Counted from the first letter of the stretch, positions 56,027-64,000 are shown. The stretch is 64,000 bases of DNA from Aeoliella mucimassa (GCF_007748035.1 NZ_CP036278.1:248001-312000); one strand, 5' to 3'. Numbers and translations are program-made. Notes: generated by a model not told the origin, from the letters alone.

Positions 56027-56374
56027 ATGAGCCAGTTGTTTGCGAAACTATATCTCGACGAAGATGTGGATGTGACAATTGGCACACTGATCCGTGCAAG
56101 GGCGTTCCACGTAACGACCACCACGGAGGCCTCACTGGTTGGTTCCAGTGACCAACAGCAGCTCGAATACGCAGCGAACAATCGCGCGGTCCTGGTTACC
56201 CACAATCGAGTCGACTTCGAAAAACTAGTCGATACCTGGTACCGAACCGGAAAGCAGCACGCAGGAGTTGTGATAGCCATTCGGCGAAGTCCGTATGCGA
56301 TAGCGGAGAGTTTATTGAAGATGGTGAATTCCATGACGGCGGATGAGTTGGTAAATCAGCTGATCTATATTTGA
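56027..56374 (+). CDS. DUF5615 PIN-like toxin-like protein
   Basis: A 115-residue DUF5615 PIN-fold protein. The family opening KLYLDEDVDVTIGTLIRARAF carries the first acidic cluster, and RAVLVTHNRVDFEKL the second. DUF5615 proteins are considered probable ribonuclease toxins. It follows the DUF433 gene with two bases between and is probably co-translated. The second motif has Asn where many PIN-like members have Asp. Confidence 0.83.
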   Translation: MSQLFAKLYLDEDVDVTIGTLIRARAFHVTTTTEASLVGSSDQQQLEYAANNRAVLVTHNRVDFEKLVDTWYRTGKQHAGVVIAIRRSPYAIAESLLKMVNSMTADELVNQLIYI

Positions 56375-56617
56375 ACGAGTCGGAGTTCATTTTTGGTTGG
56401 GTTTGAAGGAAACGGTATTGCCCCCATCGATCCCCGAAATGTTAAAGTTTGCGAACGGGGGATGCGTCGTAGGCCGATTGCCTGAGTTCTCATTTTGTTG
56501 CCTTGGGGTAGTGCGCATGCAATAATCAACGCTCCTCTTTTCGAACCAGTAGCGACGGGGCAATGGTCGATGTTGCAGGGGCCTGCAACTCGGCTCTATT
56601 CGGATGGCAATCATGGC

Positions 56618-57382
56618 ATGAATCGTTCTCTCTTGCTCCTATTCGCTGAGTTGTTGGTCGCGCTGACCATCTGTGGTAATCCCTGCGTTGCTGGGCTCTC
56701 CTGGTCGCAAGAGTGGTCTTGGTCTACGGTTTCGGAAAACGACCAGTACATCCTCGTCTCGCTATTGCCGAGTTCTGTGGAAGAGCAGATCGAATTCATA
56801 AACAACAGTTCTTGGGAAGATGAAGCCGAACGGATGGCCACCGTTGCCGAGATGCGGCGACTCGAAGCGACCTATTCTGTGAGCGGTGTCTATCGCAACG
56901 ATGGGTCGACCACTCCCCTCTGGACGCTCAGCCAATTCGTCTCTCTGGCGAAAGTCAGTCCTGATGGTAATCGCGTGATTCAAGTGAGTGCCTACTCGGA
57001 TATTGGTTGTCCTACGATTTATATTCATGATGCTACGGGGTGTGTGGGATCGATAAGCGATTTCTCAGTTGCAGCTTTGCCAGCACTTGCTTGCGATCGA
57101 ATCCTTGGAAATCAAGGTCTCTATATTGATGACTGGGCGATAGATCCCAACGATCCTTCTTGGACCTACATGACGATCTCTTGGGCCGACGGGGCCGAGT
57201 CGACGGTTCGCCTCGACGACCTCTCGGTGGTTCGATCGAATACTACTCGCTACGCCATGCTGTCGGTGCTCTCGAACCCGAAAGGCATCGCAGCGCTGAT
57301 CGTGTTTCTGGCGATGGTTTGTTTTCTGGTTTGGGGCTGCTTGCATCTGGTGATGCGGAGCAAACATCGGCGCGACGCTTAA
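56618..57382 (+). CDS. Secreted/membrane-anchored protein, unknown
   Basis: A 254-residue protein with an N-terminal signal sequence (MNRSLLLLFAELLVALTICG) and a C-terminal hydrophobic segment (GIAALIVFLAMVCFLVWGCL) followed by a basic tail (RSKHRRDA). The domain between has no recognised family and includes WD/propeller-like phrases (AKVSPDGNRVIQVSAYSD). It would be exported with a single C-terminal anchor. The intact ancestor of the gene at 58285 converged on it with a 4-base overlap. Confidence 0.6.
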   Translation: MNRSLLLLFAELLVALTICGNPCVAGLSWSQEWSWSTVSENDQYILVSLLPSSVEEQIEFINNSSWEDEAERMATVAEMRRLEATYSVSGVYRNDGSTTPLWTLSQFVSLAKVSPDGNRVIQVSAYSDIGCPTIYIHDATGCVGSISDFSVAALPALACDRILGNQGLYIDDWAIDPNDPSWTYMTISWADGAESTVRLDDLSVVRSNTTRYAMLSVLSNPKGIAALIVFLAMVCFLVWGCLHLVMRSKHRRDA

Positions 57383-57417
57383 CGCACCGCGTACAACGCC
57401 TGGTCGTCCATCTCTAA

Positions 57418-58311
57418 GAACGTGTTTTAAAATTCACTTTTCCGCGCTGGCCAGTCTTTTCGACATGAGGCTGATCATGGCGACGTAGGTGATGGCTTCG
57501 CTGGAGGCGGTTGTTTTTTCGTAGTCCTTGCTGTTCCGTCGATGTCGGGCCAGCCAGGCGAAAGTTCGTTCCACGATCCATCGCTTCGGCAATACCACAA
57601 ACCCTTTTAGGCCGACTGGCCTGAGCACCGTTTGTAGAATCCAACCAAACGTTTCCCAGGTCCAATCGGGCAACCCTGATCGACCGTACGCGAAGTCGCC
57701 AAACACAATCTTGATTCGCTTGAATTGCTCGCCCAGCTTGTCCATTACCCATTCGGCTCCGTCCTGGTCCTGCCAATCCGCGCTATGAACGACTATCGCG
57801 AGCAACAATCCGAGCGTATCGACCGCCACATGACGCTTGCGGCCCGTGATTTTCTTGGCCGAATCGTAGCCCCTTTCTTCACCTCCTTCGGCCGTGCGAA
57901 CCGATTGGCTGTCGATGATCGCTACCGTGGGTGTCGACTTCTTGCCTGCCGCTTTGCGTGTTTTGGCTCGCAACGCATCATGAATCTTCTGCCACGTGCC
58001 ATCATTTCTCCAACGCCAGAAGATGCCGTAAACCGTACTCCAATTCGGAAAGTCCTTAGGCAGCATCCGCCACTGGCAGCCCGTGCGGACGACGTACAAG
58101 ATCGCGTTGATGATCCGCCGGCGGTCAATCGGACGACGTCCGAACTGCGAACGTGCTGGCAACAACTGACGAAGCAATTGCCATTGTCGATCGGTGACAT
58201 CACTGCCATACTTCCTTTCCGTTTTCATGCTACGGCTCCTTCCTCAGGCTGCTAACCAAAAGAGGGAGCCGTAGCTGTTTTTCTTTAATCAGGCAATTTC
58301 AAAACACGTTC
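57418..58311 (-). mobile_element. IS1031-like IS5-family insertion sequence
   Basis: An 894-bp element. Its ends GAACGTGTTTTAAAATT and (complement) GAACGTGTTTTGAAATT are inverted repeats with one mismatch, flanked by TAA target duplications (57415-57417, 58312-58314). TNA three-base targets fit the IS1031 group. It encodes one transposase on the minus strand. Confidence 0.92.
57434..58228 (-). CDS. IS5-family (IS1031-like) transposase
   Basis: A 264-residue DDE transposase: the N-terminal DUF4096-like DRQWQLLRQLLPARSQFGRRP and YVVRTGCQWRMLPKDFPNWST, then AIIDSQSVRTAEGG (Asp), IVFGDFAYGR (Asp), WIVERTFAWLARHRRNSKDYE (Glu). The frame is intact, so the element may be active. Unrelated in sequence to the IS903-type copies. 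Confidence 0.95.
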   Translation of the reverse strand: MKTERKYGSDVTDRQWQLLRQLLPARSQFGRRPIDRRRIINAILYVVRTGCQWRMLPKDFPNWSTVYGIFWRWRNDGTWQKIHDALRAKTRKAAGKKSTPTVAIIDSQSVRTAEGGEERGYDSAKKITGRKRHVAVDTLGLLLAIVVHSADWQDQDGAEWVMDKLGEQFKRIKIVFGDFAYGRSGLPDWTWETFGWILQTVLRPVGLKGFVVLPKRWIVERTFAWLARHRRNSKDYEKTTASSEAITYVAMISLMSKRLASAEK

Positions 58312-58941
58312 TAAGATGCGTTCGAGCCGGGCGAGGGTCTTGAGGGCGTCGGTCCGTTCGTCGCGAACTTCGGTCAGCTGCTGCGTGCGAATCGCCTGGC
58401 GTAGTTCGTCGAAGGCGATCTCGACCGTGCCGCTGTTGGTTGAGTAGCTGTCGCGACTCTTCGCCGCGTCGACAATTACGTGGAGCCGCTCCATCGCCCA
58501 CGGGGTGGCGAACGCTACTGGCCAACTCGGGGAGCTCGATCGGATCTGCTGCCAGAGTTCCCGGGCTTCGTGGTCGATGCGCTGCTGACGATTGAGTCGC
58601 CGGGTGAGCAACTGCTCGGCATGGTGCGCGACCACGCTCTCCTGCAGTGTGTTGCGCTGCACCTGAAGCTGGGCGATCTCCAACTCACGGCGTTTGACTT
58701 CCGCACGATTCTGAGCCGCTATCGCTTCGTGGTATTCGCGAATCGACTGCTGGAACCGCCAGCGATCGGTCTGCGACACCGGACCTGGATAGACCGGACC
58801 TTGGTTCACAATGATCACCCCATGGTGACCATGATGGCGATACTCCGCCGGGTAGTACGACTTGTTGACATACAGCTGGGCCATCGCGGGGCTGGCGAAC
58901 AACATCGAGACAATCGCGAATTGCAGAGTCGACTTGAACAT
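58285..58941 (-). pseudogene. Secreted protein with IS-altered C-terminus
   Basis: A 218-residue exported protein, unrecognised. Signal peptide MFKSTLQFAIVSMLFASPAMA, a Tyr/His-rich N-terminal segment (YYPAEYRHHGHHG), and a helical, Glu/Arg/Gln-rich region (about 60-150) likely to form a coiled coil. Its last residues (ERVLKLPD) are encoded by the right end of the IS1031-like element. Virtual excision gives LEMDDQALYAVR and a stop at 57379-57381. Function of the altered form may be retained, as only the end changes. Confidence 0.75.
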
Positions 58942-59436
58942 GACGATTCCTTTGTAGTCGTAGGGCTTGGTCTAACACGTTGCGAGGCACCCCCACATAC
59001 GACCCTCGCTCCAAGCTGTAACACGACAAGCCGCAAAAAAGGCAAAATCGTCCGCCGGGCGAGGCGAGCACTTCCGCGCCATAGAATAGGTATGGCTGCT
59101 AGGGGAGCGCGGGCCTCGCTCGACCAATCCATATTTCCAGGTCTGGCACGCAGAGCCGATCAGCCCCGTTTTCGGCCCTCGCCGGCGGTCGGCCGCCTGC
59201 CTTCCACGAATCTTTTCGCTAGGTGCGGTGTCGCGCATCGAGAAAGACCCCTTTGTTTTTAGGGTGTTTTTGCTGTTCCAAAAGTTTCTTCAGAAATATC
59301 CCCCTGGTTCGTAACAACAGCCCAGGGGCCCGTATGAGAGGGTGTAGTTCAAACCACAACAGGCAACGCCAAGCCGACCTGGCTGGCTCGCCTCCCCACT
59401 CGAAACCGGAACTTCCGGCCCTGAAAGGAAAAACCC
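58942..59436. other. Divergent intergenic region
   Basis: About 495 bases between two divergent exported-protein genes. Contains promoters for both, presumably, including T-rich DNA near 59250-59300 upstream of the LysM gene. No gene or RNA recognised. Confidence 0.45.
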
Positions 59437-60348
59437 ATGACTCGCTCGACCATCGCTACCCTCGCTCTTGTTGCTGTTGTCGCCTCCGCTAGTGCTAGCT
59501 CGGCTTTCGCCGGTTGCGGCGGTGGAAAGAAGTACTACGGAGGAGCCTCGAACCTGCACCATCGTTACATCTCCTCTCACAACCACGGCGTTTACAAGCA
59601 ACCAGTCGTCGTCCACCAGCCAGTCGTTATCGAAAAGAAGGTGATCGTCGAAAAGCCGGCTCATCCTTGCTGCCACCCGAACTACTGCATGACTTACGTG
59701 CACCCCGGCGACACCTGGGCCACCTTGTGCGAACGTGCTTACGGCCGCACCGATGTCTGGAACCAAGTGGTCACCTACAACAACATGCAACCTTCGGCTC
59801 CTTTGACCGTTGGTCAGCCGATCCAGCTTCCAACGTTCTCGGCCAACGGCCAAGTGGTCGCTTCGTCGGCTCCGATGCCACCGATGCCGGCCTTCATGGC
59901 ACAACCTGGTCAGCCCCAATTCCAAGGTCAACCGTTTGCTGGTCAGCCACAAGCTCCTGCACCTCAGTTCAACGGCCAGCCTCAAGCCCCTCAGTTCAAC
60001 GGTCAACCTCAAGGTCCTATCGCTCCCCAAGCTGGTCCTGCTCCTTCGATGAACATTCGCCCCGCCCAGCCTAAGCTGCCGACCTTCAACGCTGGTAGCA
60101 GCCTGGTACTCGACGGAAGCAGCTTCGGCAGCACCCCTGGTCAGGTTCAACTGATGGTTGGCCCGATGGCTCTGCCAGTGGCGATCGCCGAGTGGAATGC
60201 CAACGAAGTTGCGATCCAACTCCCTGAGCTGCCGCTGACGACTGCTGCCGACGCTCGCTTGATCGTGCTCGACGCTTCCGGCAAAGTGGTCAACGAGTCC
60301 GGCATCCGCCTGGCTCCCAAAACCAATCGCCTGGCCATGGGCAACTAA
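59437..60348 (+). CDS. Secreted LysM-domain protein with Gln/Pro-rich linker
   Basis: A 303-residue exported protein. Signal peptide ends SSAFA; a Gly/His/Tyr- and Val-rich segment follows (VVVHQPVVIEKKVIVEKP). A LysM-like domain lies at about 86-130 (VHPGDTWATLCERAYGRTDVW, NNMQ, LTVGQPIQLP), suggesting peptidoglycan or glycan binding. Residues 155-205 are a Gln/Pro/Gly repeat linker (QPQAPQFNGQ), and the C-terminal 90 residues resemble an IPT/TIG-type beta domain (SSLVLDGSSFGSTPGQVQLM). AAAGGAAA precedes the ATG. Codon use is strongly biased, suggesting high expression. Confidence 0.72.
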   Translation: MTRSTIATLALVAVVASASASSAFAGCGGGKKYYGGASNLHHRYISSHNHGVYKQPVVVHQPVVIEKKVIVEKPAHPCCHPNYCMTYVHPGDTWATLCERAYGRTDVWNQVVTYNNMQPSAPLTVGQPIQLPTFSANGQVVASSAPMPPMPAFMAQPGQPQFQGQPFAGQPQAPAPQFNGQPQAPQFNGQPQGPIAPQAGPAPSMNIRPAQPKLPTFNAGSSLVLDGSSFGSTPGQVQLMVGPMALPVAIAEWNANEVAIQLPELPLTTAADARLIVLDASGKVVNESGIRLAPKTNRLAMGN

Positions 60349-60403
60349 GCTCGCCGCACCGTGCGACGCTCACCGCGAGCAACCACCTGCAACACTTCGC
60401 CAA

Positions 60404-60440
60404 CCCCGTCCACACTCTCATGGTGTGGGCGGGGTTTTTT
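60404..60440 (+). terminator. Rho-independent terminator after the LysM gene
   Basis: CCCCGTCCACAC (60404-60415) pairs with GTGTGGGCGGGG (60423-60434) with one G-T pair, followed by TTTTTT. A strong terminator 55 bases after the stop. Confidence 0.88.
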
Positions 60441-60461
60441 CCGTTGGGGGAGTCGCTACCG

Positions 60462-60730
60462 AATAGATTCCCACCGCTGTGCAAATAGATTCCCACGACA
60501 CAGCAATAGATTCCCAATTTACCCACCGATGGGAAAATTGAATCTCCGCCCACGCTGCAAAACCAGTGGTTTTCGGCTGCGAATAGATTCCCATTTCCCA
60601 AAACGCATCGAGTGGGAATCTATTTTTGCAGTGGGAACTTATCGCAAGTTCTTTAACTGTATGTGTTTACATCAATGCCTCTCAGGAAAGTGCCCAAAAT
60701 AGATTCCCATGGGTGGGAAACTATTTTGGG
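60462..60730. repeat. Palindromic AATAGATTCCCA repeat core, copy B
   Basis: Related to copy A. AATAGATTCCCA occurs directly at 60462, 60484, 60505, 60582 and 60698, and inverted at 60613-60624. 60582-60593 pairs with 60613-60624; CCCAAAATAGATTCCCA (60693-60709) pairs with TGGGAAACTATTTTGGG (60714-60730). The first three copies, 21-22 bases apart, are extra relative to copy A, which has one at that position. Confidence 0.85.
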
Positions 60731-60808
60731 GAGGATTCAGGATACAGGATTCGGGGGTCAGGGCTCAGGGAAGTTCGGATTCCGGATTGCGGAATGGGGA
60801 TTGGGGAA
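60731..60808. repeat. Degenerate heptamer tract, copy B
   Basis: G-rich DNA with 7-base periodicity: AGGATTC, AGGATAC, AGGATTC, GGGGGTC, AGGGCTC, then, after a short break, GGATTGC, GGAATGG, GGATTGG. It occupies the same place as the GTTGGGA tract of copy A and ends at the IS target. Confidence 0.65.
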
Positions 60809-60835
60809 GGCCTTGTTGAACAATTAGTCACAAAC

Positions 60836-60883
60836 CTCCGTAAAAACTAACGTGGAATGGAACCACGTACCTTTTTTACGGAG
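60836..60883 (+). promoter_or_regulatory. Hairpin sequestering the transposase ribosome-binding site (copy 2)
   Basis: Identical to the leader hairpin of copy 1: an 11-pair outer stem and 6-pair inner stem whose 3' arm holds CGGAG, seven bases before the transposase ATG. Confidence 0.65.
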
Positions 60884-60890
60884 ATCGAAC

Positions 60891-61832
60891 ATGGCTACGA
60901 AAGAAAAACGAACCTACAAAGTCACGAACTGGAAGGAGTATAACAAGTCGCTCATCGAGCGTGGAAACATCACTATTTGGTTTAGCGACGAGGCGTTGGA
61001 GAACTGGGAACATCCTAACGACCAGACAAAAGTCGGTCGCCCTTTTGTCTTCAGCGATACGGCGATCGAGTGCTTGCTGACGATTCGCGAACTGCTGAAA
61101 CTTCCCTATCGGCAGACTGAGGGATTCGGCCGCTCGCTGGTGGCGATGTTGGGCGTCGAGGCAGCGATTCCCAATTATTCTTCGCTCGCCAAGCGAGCCA
61201 GCAAGCTGAATGTTTCGCTCGATATCGCTAACAAGAGGGGCGACATCGATATCGTGGTGGATAGCACCGGCATGAAAGTGTTTGGCGAGGGCGAATGGAA
61301 GATGCGGACGCATGGCAAGTCGAAGCGGCGGACATGGCGGAAGCTGCATTTGTCGGTGAATCCTGACACCCGCGAGATTGTGGCGGAGATTTTGACCGAG
61401 AACAGTTGCCACGATGCCGATGCGGTTCCCGAAATGCTGGAGCAGGTGGAGCAGCCCGTAAAAAAGTTTCACGGCGACGGTAGTTACGACAAGTGGAAGG
61501 TTTATGAAGGGCTGGAATCCGAAGGCATTGAGCCGGTGATTCCGCCGCAGCACAACGCCAAGATCAAACAACATGGCAACTCTGCGGAGGAGCCTTTGCC
61601 CCGGGACGAGGCAATTCGTCAGATTCGACGCAAGGGGCGTAGGAGTTGGAAAGAGGAAGTGGGCTATCATCGTAGAAGCTTGGCGGAAACGACCATGTAC
61701 CGAGTGAAACAAAGCTTTGGGAGCCATCTCAAAAACCGAGTATTCGAAAACCAACAAACGGAAGCCCGCTTGCGCTGTAAAATCATCAATCAATTCACCC
61801 AACTCGGGCTTCCACAGTTCGAGTGGAGTTAG
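60891..61832 (+). CDS. IS903-type IS5-family transposase, copy 2
   Basis: A 313-residue DDE transposase, identical in protein sequence to the copy at 45443-46384, with intact catalytic motifs (VDSTGMK, GDGSYD, LAETTMYR). Identity between the two copies indicates recent transposition within this genome. Confidence 0.96.
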   Translation: MATKEKRTYKVTNWKEYNKSLIERGNITIWFSDEALENWEHPNDQTKVGRPFVFSDTAIECLLTIRELLKLPYRQTEGFGRSLVAMLGVEAAIPNYSSLAKRASKLNVSLDIANKRGDIDIVVDSTGMKVFGEGEWKMRTHGKSKRRTWRKLHLSVNPDTREIVAEILTENSCHDADAVPEMLEQVEQPVKKFHGDGSYDKWKVYEGLESEGIEPVIPPQHNAKIKQHGNSAEEPLPRDEAIRQIRRKGRRSWKEEVGYHRRSLAETTMYRVKQSFGSHLKNRVFENQQTEARLRCKIINQFTQLGLPQFEWS

Positions 61833-61850
61833 TCAACAAGGCCATTGGGG

Positions 61851-62161
61851 AATGTCATCTTGAGGGAGCTTCCGGCGACCGAAAGAACTAGCCTGCCAAT
61901 TCAAACGTGTTCCCAACAATCGCCGCGTAGGATGGGTCCAGGAGCTTCCAGCGACGCAGCCCCATCACCCGCTTTACCACCCGCGCAGCAGCGAACACCC
62001 ACGCCGGCAGCCATTCGCCTGCGTGCCGCTAGAAGTTCGAGTTCACAGCTAGCATCACATTTCCATCACCTCCAATCACTAAAAAGCCAACAGCCGAAAG
62101 CTGATAGCCGACAGCCTTCACTACCTATCCATTAGAACACCACTGGTGGCCAATTCCCAGC
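61851..62161. repeat. Conserved intergenic module, copy B
   Basis: Matches 19395-19646 in blocks, beginning AATGTCATCTTGAGGGAGC and ending GGTGGCCAATTCCCAGC. It differs by extra sequence (about 60 bases) after the first block, which contains a second partial GGAGCTTCCAGCGAC. No coding potential. Confidence 0.8.
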
Positions 62162-62844
62162 ATAAACTGGTGAGATCAGAAAAATCGTTTAGCCCGCCGC
62201 CGAAGGCGTCGGGGAAAGTAGCACCAATCTCCGAGTGGTTCGTGGGACGCAGCGGCCTGGCAATTCGTATGGCCTACCAGGCGATGTCTCGCTCCACTTT
62301 CAACGATTCGGAGAATCGTGCAACGATGGCTCGCGCCAGCCTCGGATCTGGCCCCGATCATGGAAAAGACGATAAGGAAGTCCGGCTACCCTCGTCTATC
62401 AGGTGGAGCCAAAGAGGTTATCCGGCAAACGCCCCGAAGGGGCAGCTGCATGCCAAGTGGATATGAGGAAACAAACCACCTGCAAACCGTCCGACCCTCC
62501 CCGGACCTGATAGTCCGACCCTCCCGCAAGCGAGAGGGTGAAGACATGAGTGTGGCGAAAACGCTCACAAATAGGCTTGCCCCACTCAGCCCTCATACCC
62601 TGAAACGGAATTGTCCCGCAGCGAAGGGTTGCGCTCCGGCGAGTTTCGCGATCCGAATCGCTACCCTGGAAAGAGTTTTGCAATATACCCAGCCCAGCGA
62701 TCGATTCAGTGCCGTCTTTCTCCTGCCACATCGCAAAAGGCTACGACGTACCTTAAACTGTTAGATTCTTCCACCGACATGTCCATCACTGATGATTGCC
62801 GGTGTCGAAACTAGGTGCCTTATTTCTCACAAGCGTAAGTAGTC
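62162..62844. other. Non-coding region with degenerate repeat fragments
   Basis: About 680 bases without a convincing gene. It holds two copies of GTCCGACCCTCCC (62489, 62513), the second followed by a CCCTC/GAGGG hairpin. A stretch at 62613-62652 (GCAGCGAAGGGTTGCGCTCC then GGCGAGTTTCGCGATCC) resembles 19683-19716 after repeat copy A. This suggests the composite repeat once extended further. Confidence 0.45.
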
Positions 62845-63621
62845 ATGAACACCGCCGACGATGTTTTCCTTTTTGAGCTCGATAAACGAGGGTTGAAGTA
62901 TACCAAGACTCAAGATGACCTCTATGAGGTGCTGGTGTCGGGGGAGAAACTCACCATCTGCCTTGATAACATACGACGAAACTACTTGCGAGATGGAGAT
63001 GAAGAAGCTGTCAGCTGTTTCTTAGATAACTGTTTAAGGGGCCATGAGTTGAGAAGTGGTGCCTGGGAAGAAATAAGCGCTTGCGTGAGATACTCACTTG
63101 AACCATCCGACTATGAATTGGGATTCGATGGTCACGTGACTGAATCGATTAATGAGAAGCTGACCCAGGTCTATGTCACCGTCTCGCCTGATGAAGGGGT
63201 AGTGGTTTGGGTGAATGATTCCGATCTTGAATCGTGGGGAGTTACACGCGAACAAGTGATCGAGCAAGCGGAAGAGAACATGGCAGCAATAGTAGCAGAC
63301 ACGGTGGTCGAGGTTCGAGAAGCAAATGGGTTTCGAATTGGAATGCTCTCTACAAAAGAGTCCACATTCAAGGCGTCGCTAGTGTTGTCTCAGAAGTTTC
63401 GCGATCTTGTTGCTCCATCGCTAGGATGGCCAGTGTATGTGGTTGTTCCTTGCCGAGACTTTGTTTATGTCGTCCCCAATGACTGTAAGGGACTTCTTGG
63501 TTCTTTAGGTGCAACAGTTCTCCGAGAGTTCAATGAGTCTGGATATCCAATAACCACCGACATCTTGCAAATTTCCGATCAGGGAATAACAGCGATCGGT
63601 ACCTACGCAGTGCGCGAGTAA
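62845..63621 (+). CDS. Hypothetical protein, possibly DUF1444-like
   Basis: A 258-residue soluble protein without signal peptide. The C-terminal half (LVLSQKFRDLVAPSLGWPV, VVVPCRDFVYVVPNDC, SGYPITTDILQISDQGI) resembles the DUF1444/UPF0354 pattern of a predicted nuclease-like or chaperone-like family; this is a tentative match. Base composition is lower in GC than most neighbours, suggesting recent acquisition. It has no close partner gene. Confidence 0.6.
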   Translation: MNTADDVFLFELDKRGLKYTKTQDDLYEVLVSGEKLTICLDNIRRNYLRDGDEEAVSCFLDNCLRGHELRSGAWEEISACVRYSLEPSDYELGFDGHVTESINEKLTQVYVTVSPDEGVVVWVNDSDLESWGVTREQVIEQAEENMAAIVADTVVEVREANGFRIGMLSTKESTFKASLVLSQKFRDLVAPSLGWPVYVVVPCRDFVYVVPNDCKGLLGSLGATVLREFNESGYPITTDILQISDQGITAIGTYAVRE

Positions 63622-63814
63622 TTCTAGTTTGCTCTGAGATGCGCTTAAGAGCCATCCCCCATCCCCCACCATATTTCATTGCGACCCTCCCACCGCCGGG
63701 GTACAATCGGGCCAGGGCATCGGGAGGGGAGGGCTGTCGCTCGCGCTGGTTCTTCTCTGCTGTGCTTCTCGACTCTTCACACGACTTTTCTCTTCCTACA
63801 ACGTGAGTAGCTCC

Positions 63815-64000
63815 ATGCTTGGCGTCTATCGTTGGTTGCGGCTGTTCGTGATTGGTTCGCTCGTCGGCGGTGCGGCGGGGCTGCAGGCTTCGCCGGTCGG
63901 GCCGGTCGAGTGGGTGCATCAGCTCGGCACTCCTGGCAACGATCAGGGGTGGGGCCTGGCGGTCGACGACCTGGGCAACTGCGTGATGGTTAGCACGCGG
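63815..64000 (+). CDS. Secreted SBBP-type beta-propeller protein, 5' end
   Basis: The first 62 codons of a gene that runs off the window. The product starts MLGVYRWLRLFVIGSLVGGA, a signal peptide ending near LQASP, and continues WVHQLGTPGNDQGWGLAVDD, which matches the seven-bladed SBBP repeat (QLGTxGNDxGxGxAVDxxGN). Typically a long extracellular protein. Partial. Confidence 0.65.
   Translation, partial: MLGVYRWLRLFVIGSLVGGAAGLQASPVGPVEWVHQLGTPGNDQGWGLAVDDLGNCVMVSTR

Larger units (their letters stand above)
60809..61843 (+). mobile_element. IS903-type IS5-family insertion sequence, copy 2
   Basis: A 1035-bp element with GGCCTTGTTGA / TCAACAAGGCC ends and 9-base target duplications ATTGGGGAA at 60800-60808 and 61844-61852. 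Same sequence as copy 1 except that it lacks the 69-bp right-end duplication. It separates the heptamer tract from the conserved module of repeat copy B. Confidence 0.97.

Noticed and set aside
60462-60516. Three direct repeats resembling a small CRISPR array
   Set aside because: Units are only 12 bases, spacers 9-10 bases, and no cas gene is near; part of the palindromic repeat family.
60852-60890. GTG start for the IS903-type transposase
   Set aside because: It falls inside the leader hairpin, whereas the ATG at 60891 has a proper ribosome-binding site; the same applies to copy 1.

Overview
The window looks like chromosomal DNA of a high-GC planctomycete, most likely a Pirellulales relative. 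The inference rests on the gene families seen together: a paired cytochrome-c/DUF1549/DUF1553 (PSD1) and DUF1501 operon, a DUF1559 pseudopilin, a formylglycine sulfatase, PEP-CTERM proteins with a giant T5SS/PEP-CTERM repeat protein, and KdsB for a Gram-negative-type envelope. No rRNA, tRNA or CRISPR array was recognised.

Layout. 0-14 kb is mostly housekeeping: mfd, a SurA/PpiC-like foldase, a secreted unknown, a minus-strand trio (kdsB, a zinc-ribbon membrane protein, a DUF2071 protein), glmS, a cyclophilin, aroB, a LuxR-type regulator with a degenerate receiver, and dprA. 14-26 kb holds two methyltransferases, an acyltransferase-3, an amidohydrolase/beta-propeller fusion, the PSD1-DUF1501 operon, smpB and a small PEP-CTERM protein. 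26-35 kb holds pdxH, a sulfatase and a ketosynthase-fold protein lacking its catalytic Cys, divergent from a fatty-acid desaturase; then a secreted HINT-domain protein, an SDR and two small membrane proteins. 35-41 kb is a single 1854-residue repeat protein. 41-52 kb is a penicillin-acylase gene followed by a compact type II secretion / type IV pilus-like operon: one GspE ATPase, three consecutive GspF-like membrane proteins, three minor pseudopilins and a DUF1559 major-pilin-like protein. 52-57 kb returns to core genes (scpB, rpe, accD) with a catalytically dead histidine-phosphatase homologue and a DUF433/DUF5615 toxin-antitoxin-like pair. 57-64 kb is repeat- and IS-rich.

Mobile DNA is well resolved. 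Two copies of one IS903-type IS5-family element (1035 bp, 11-bp perfect terminal inverted repeats, 9-bp target duplications) sit at 45361-46464 and 60809-61843. The first splits the first gspF-like gene, whose frame is restored exactly on virtual excision, and it carries a 69-bp tandem duplication of its right end. An IS1031-like element (894 bp, TAA duplication) at 57418-58311 has replaced the last eleven residues of a secreted protein.

The most novel-looking signal is a composite intergenic repeat found at 19.1-19.7 kb and again at 60.4-62.2 kb. It has a palindromic core built on AATAGATTCCCA with conserved hairpins, then a G-rich heptamer tract of different sequence in each copy, then a conserved module. 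In the second copy an IS has landed at the last junction.
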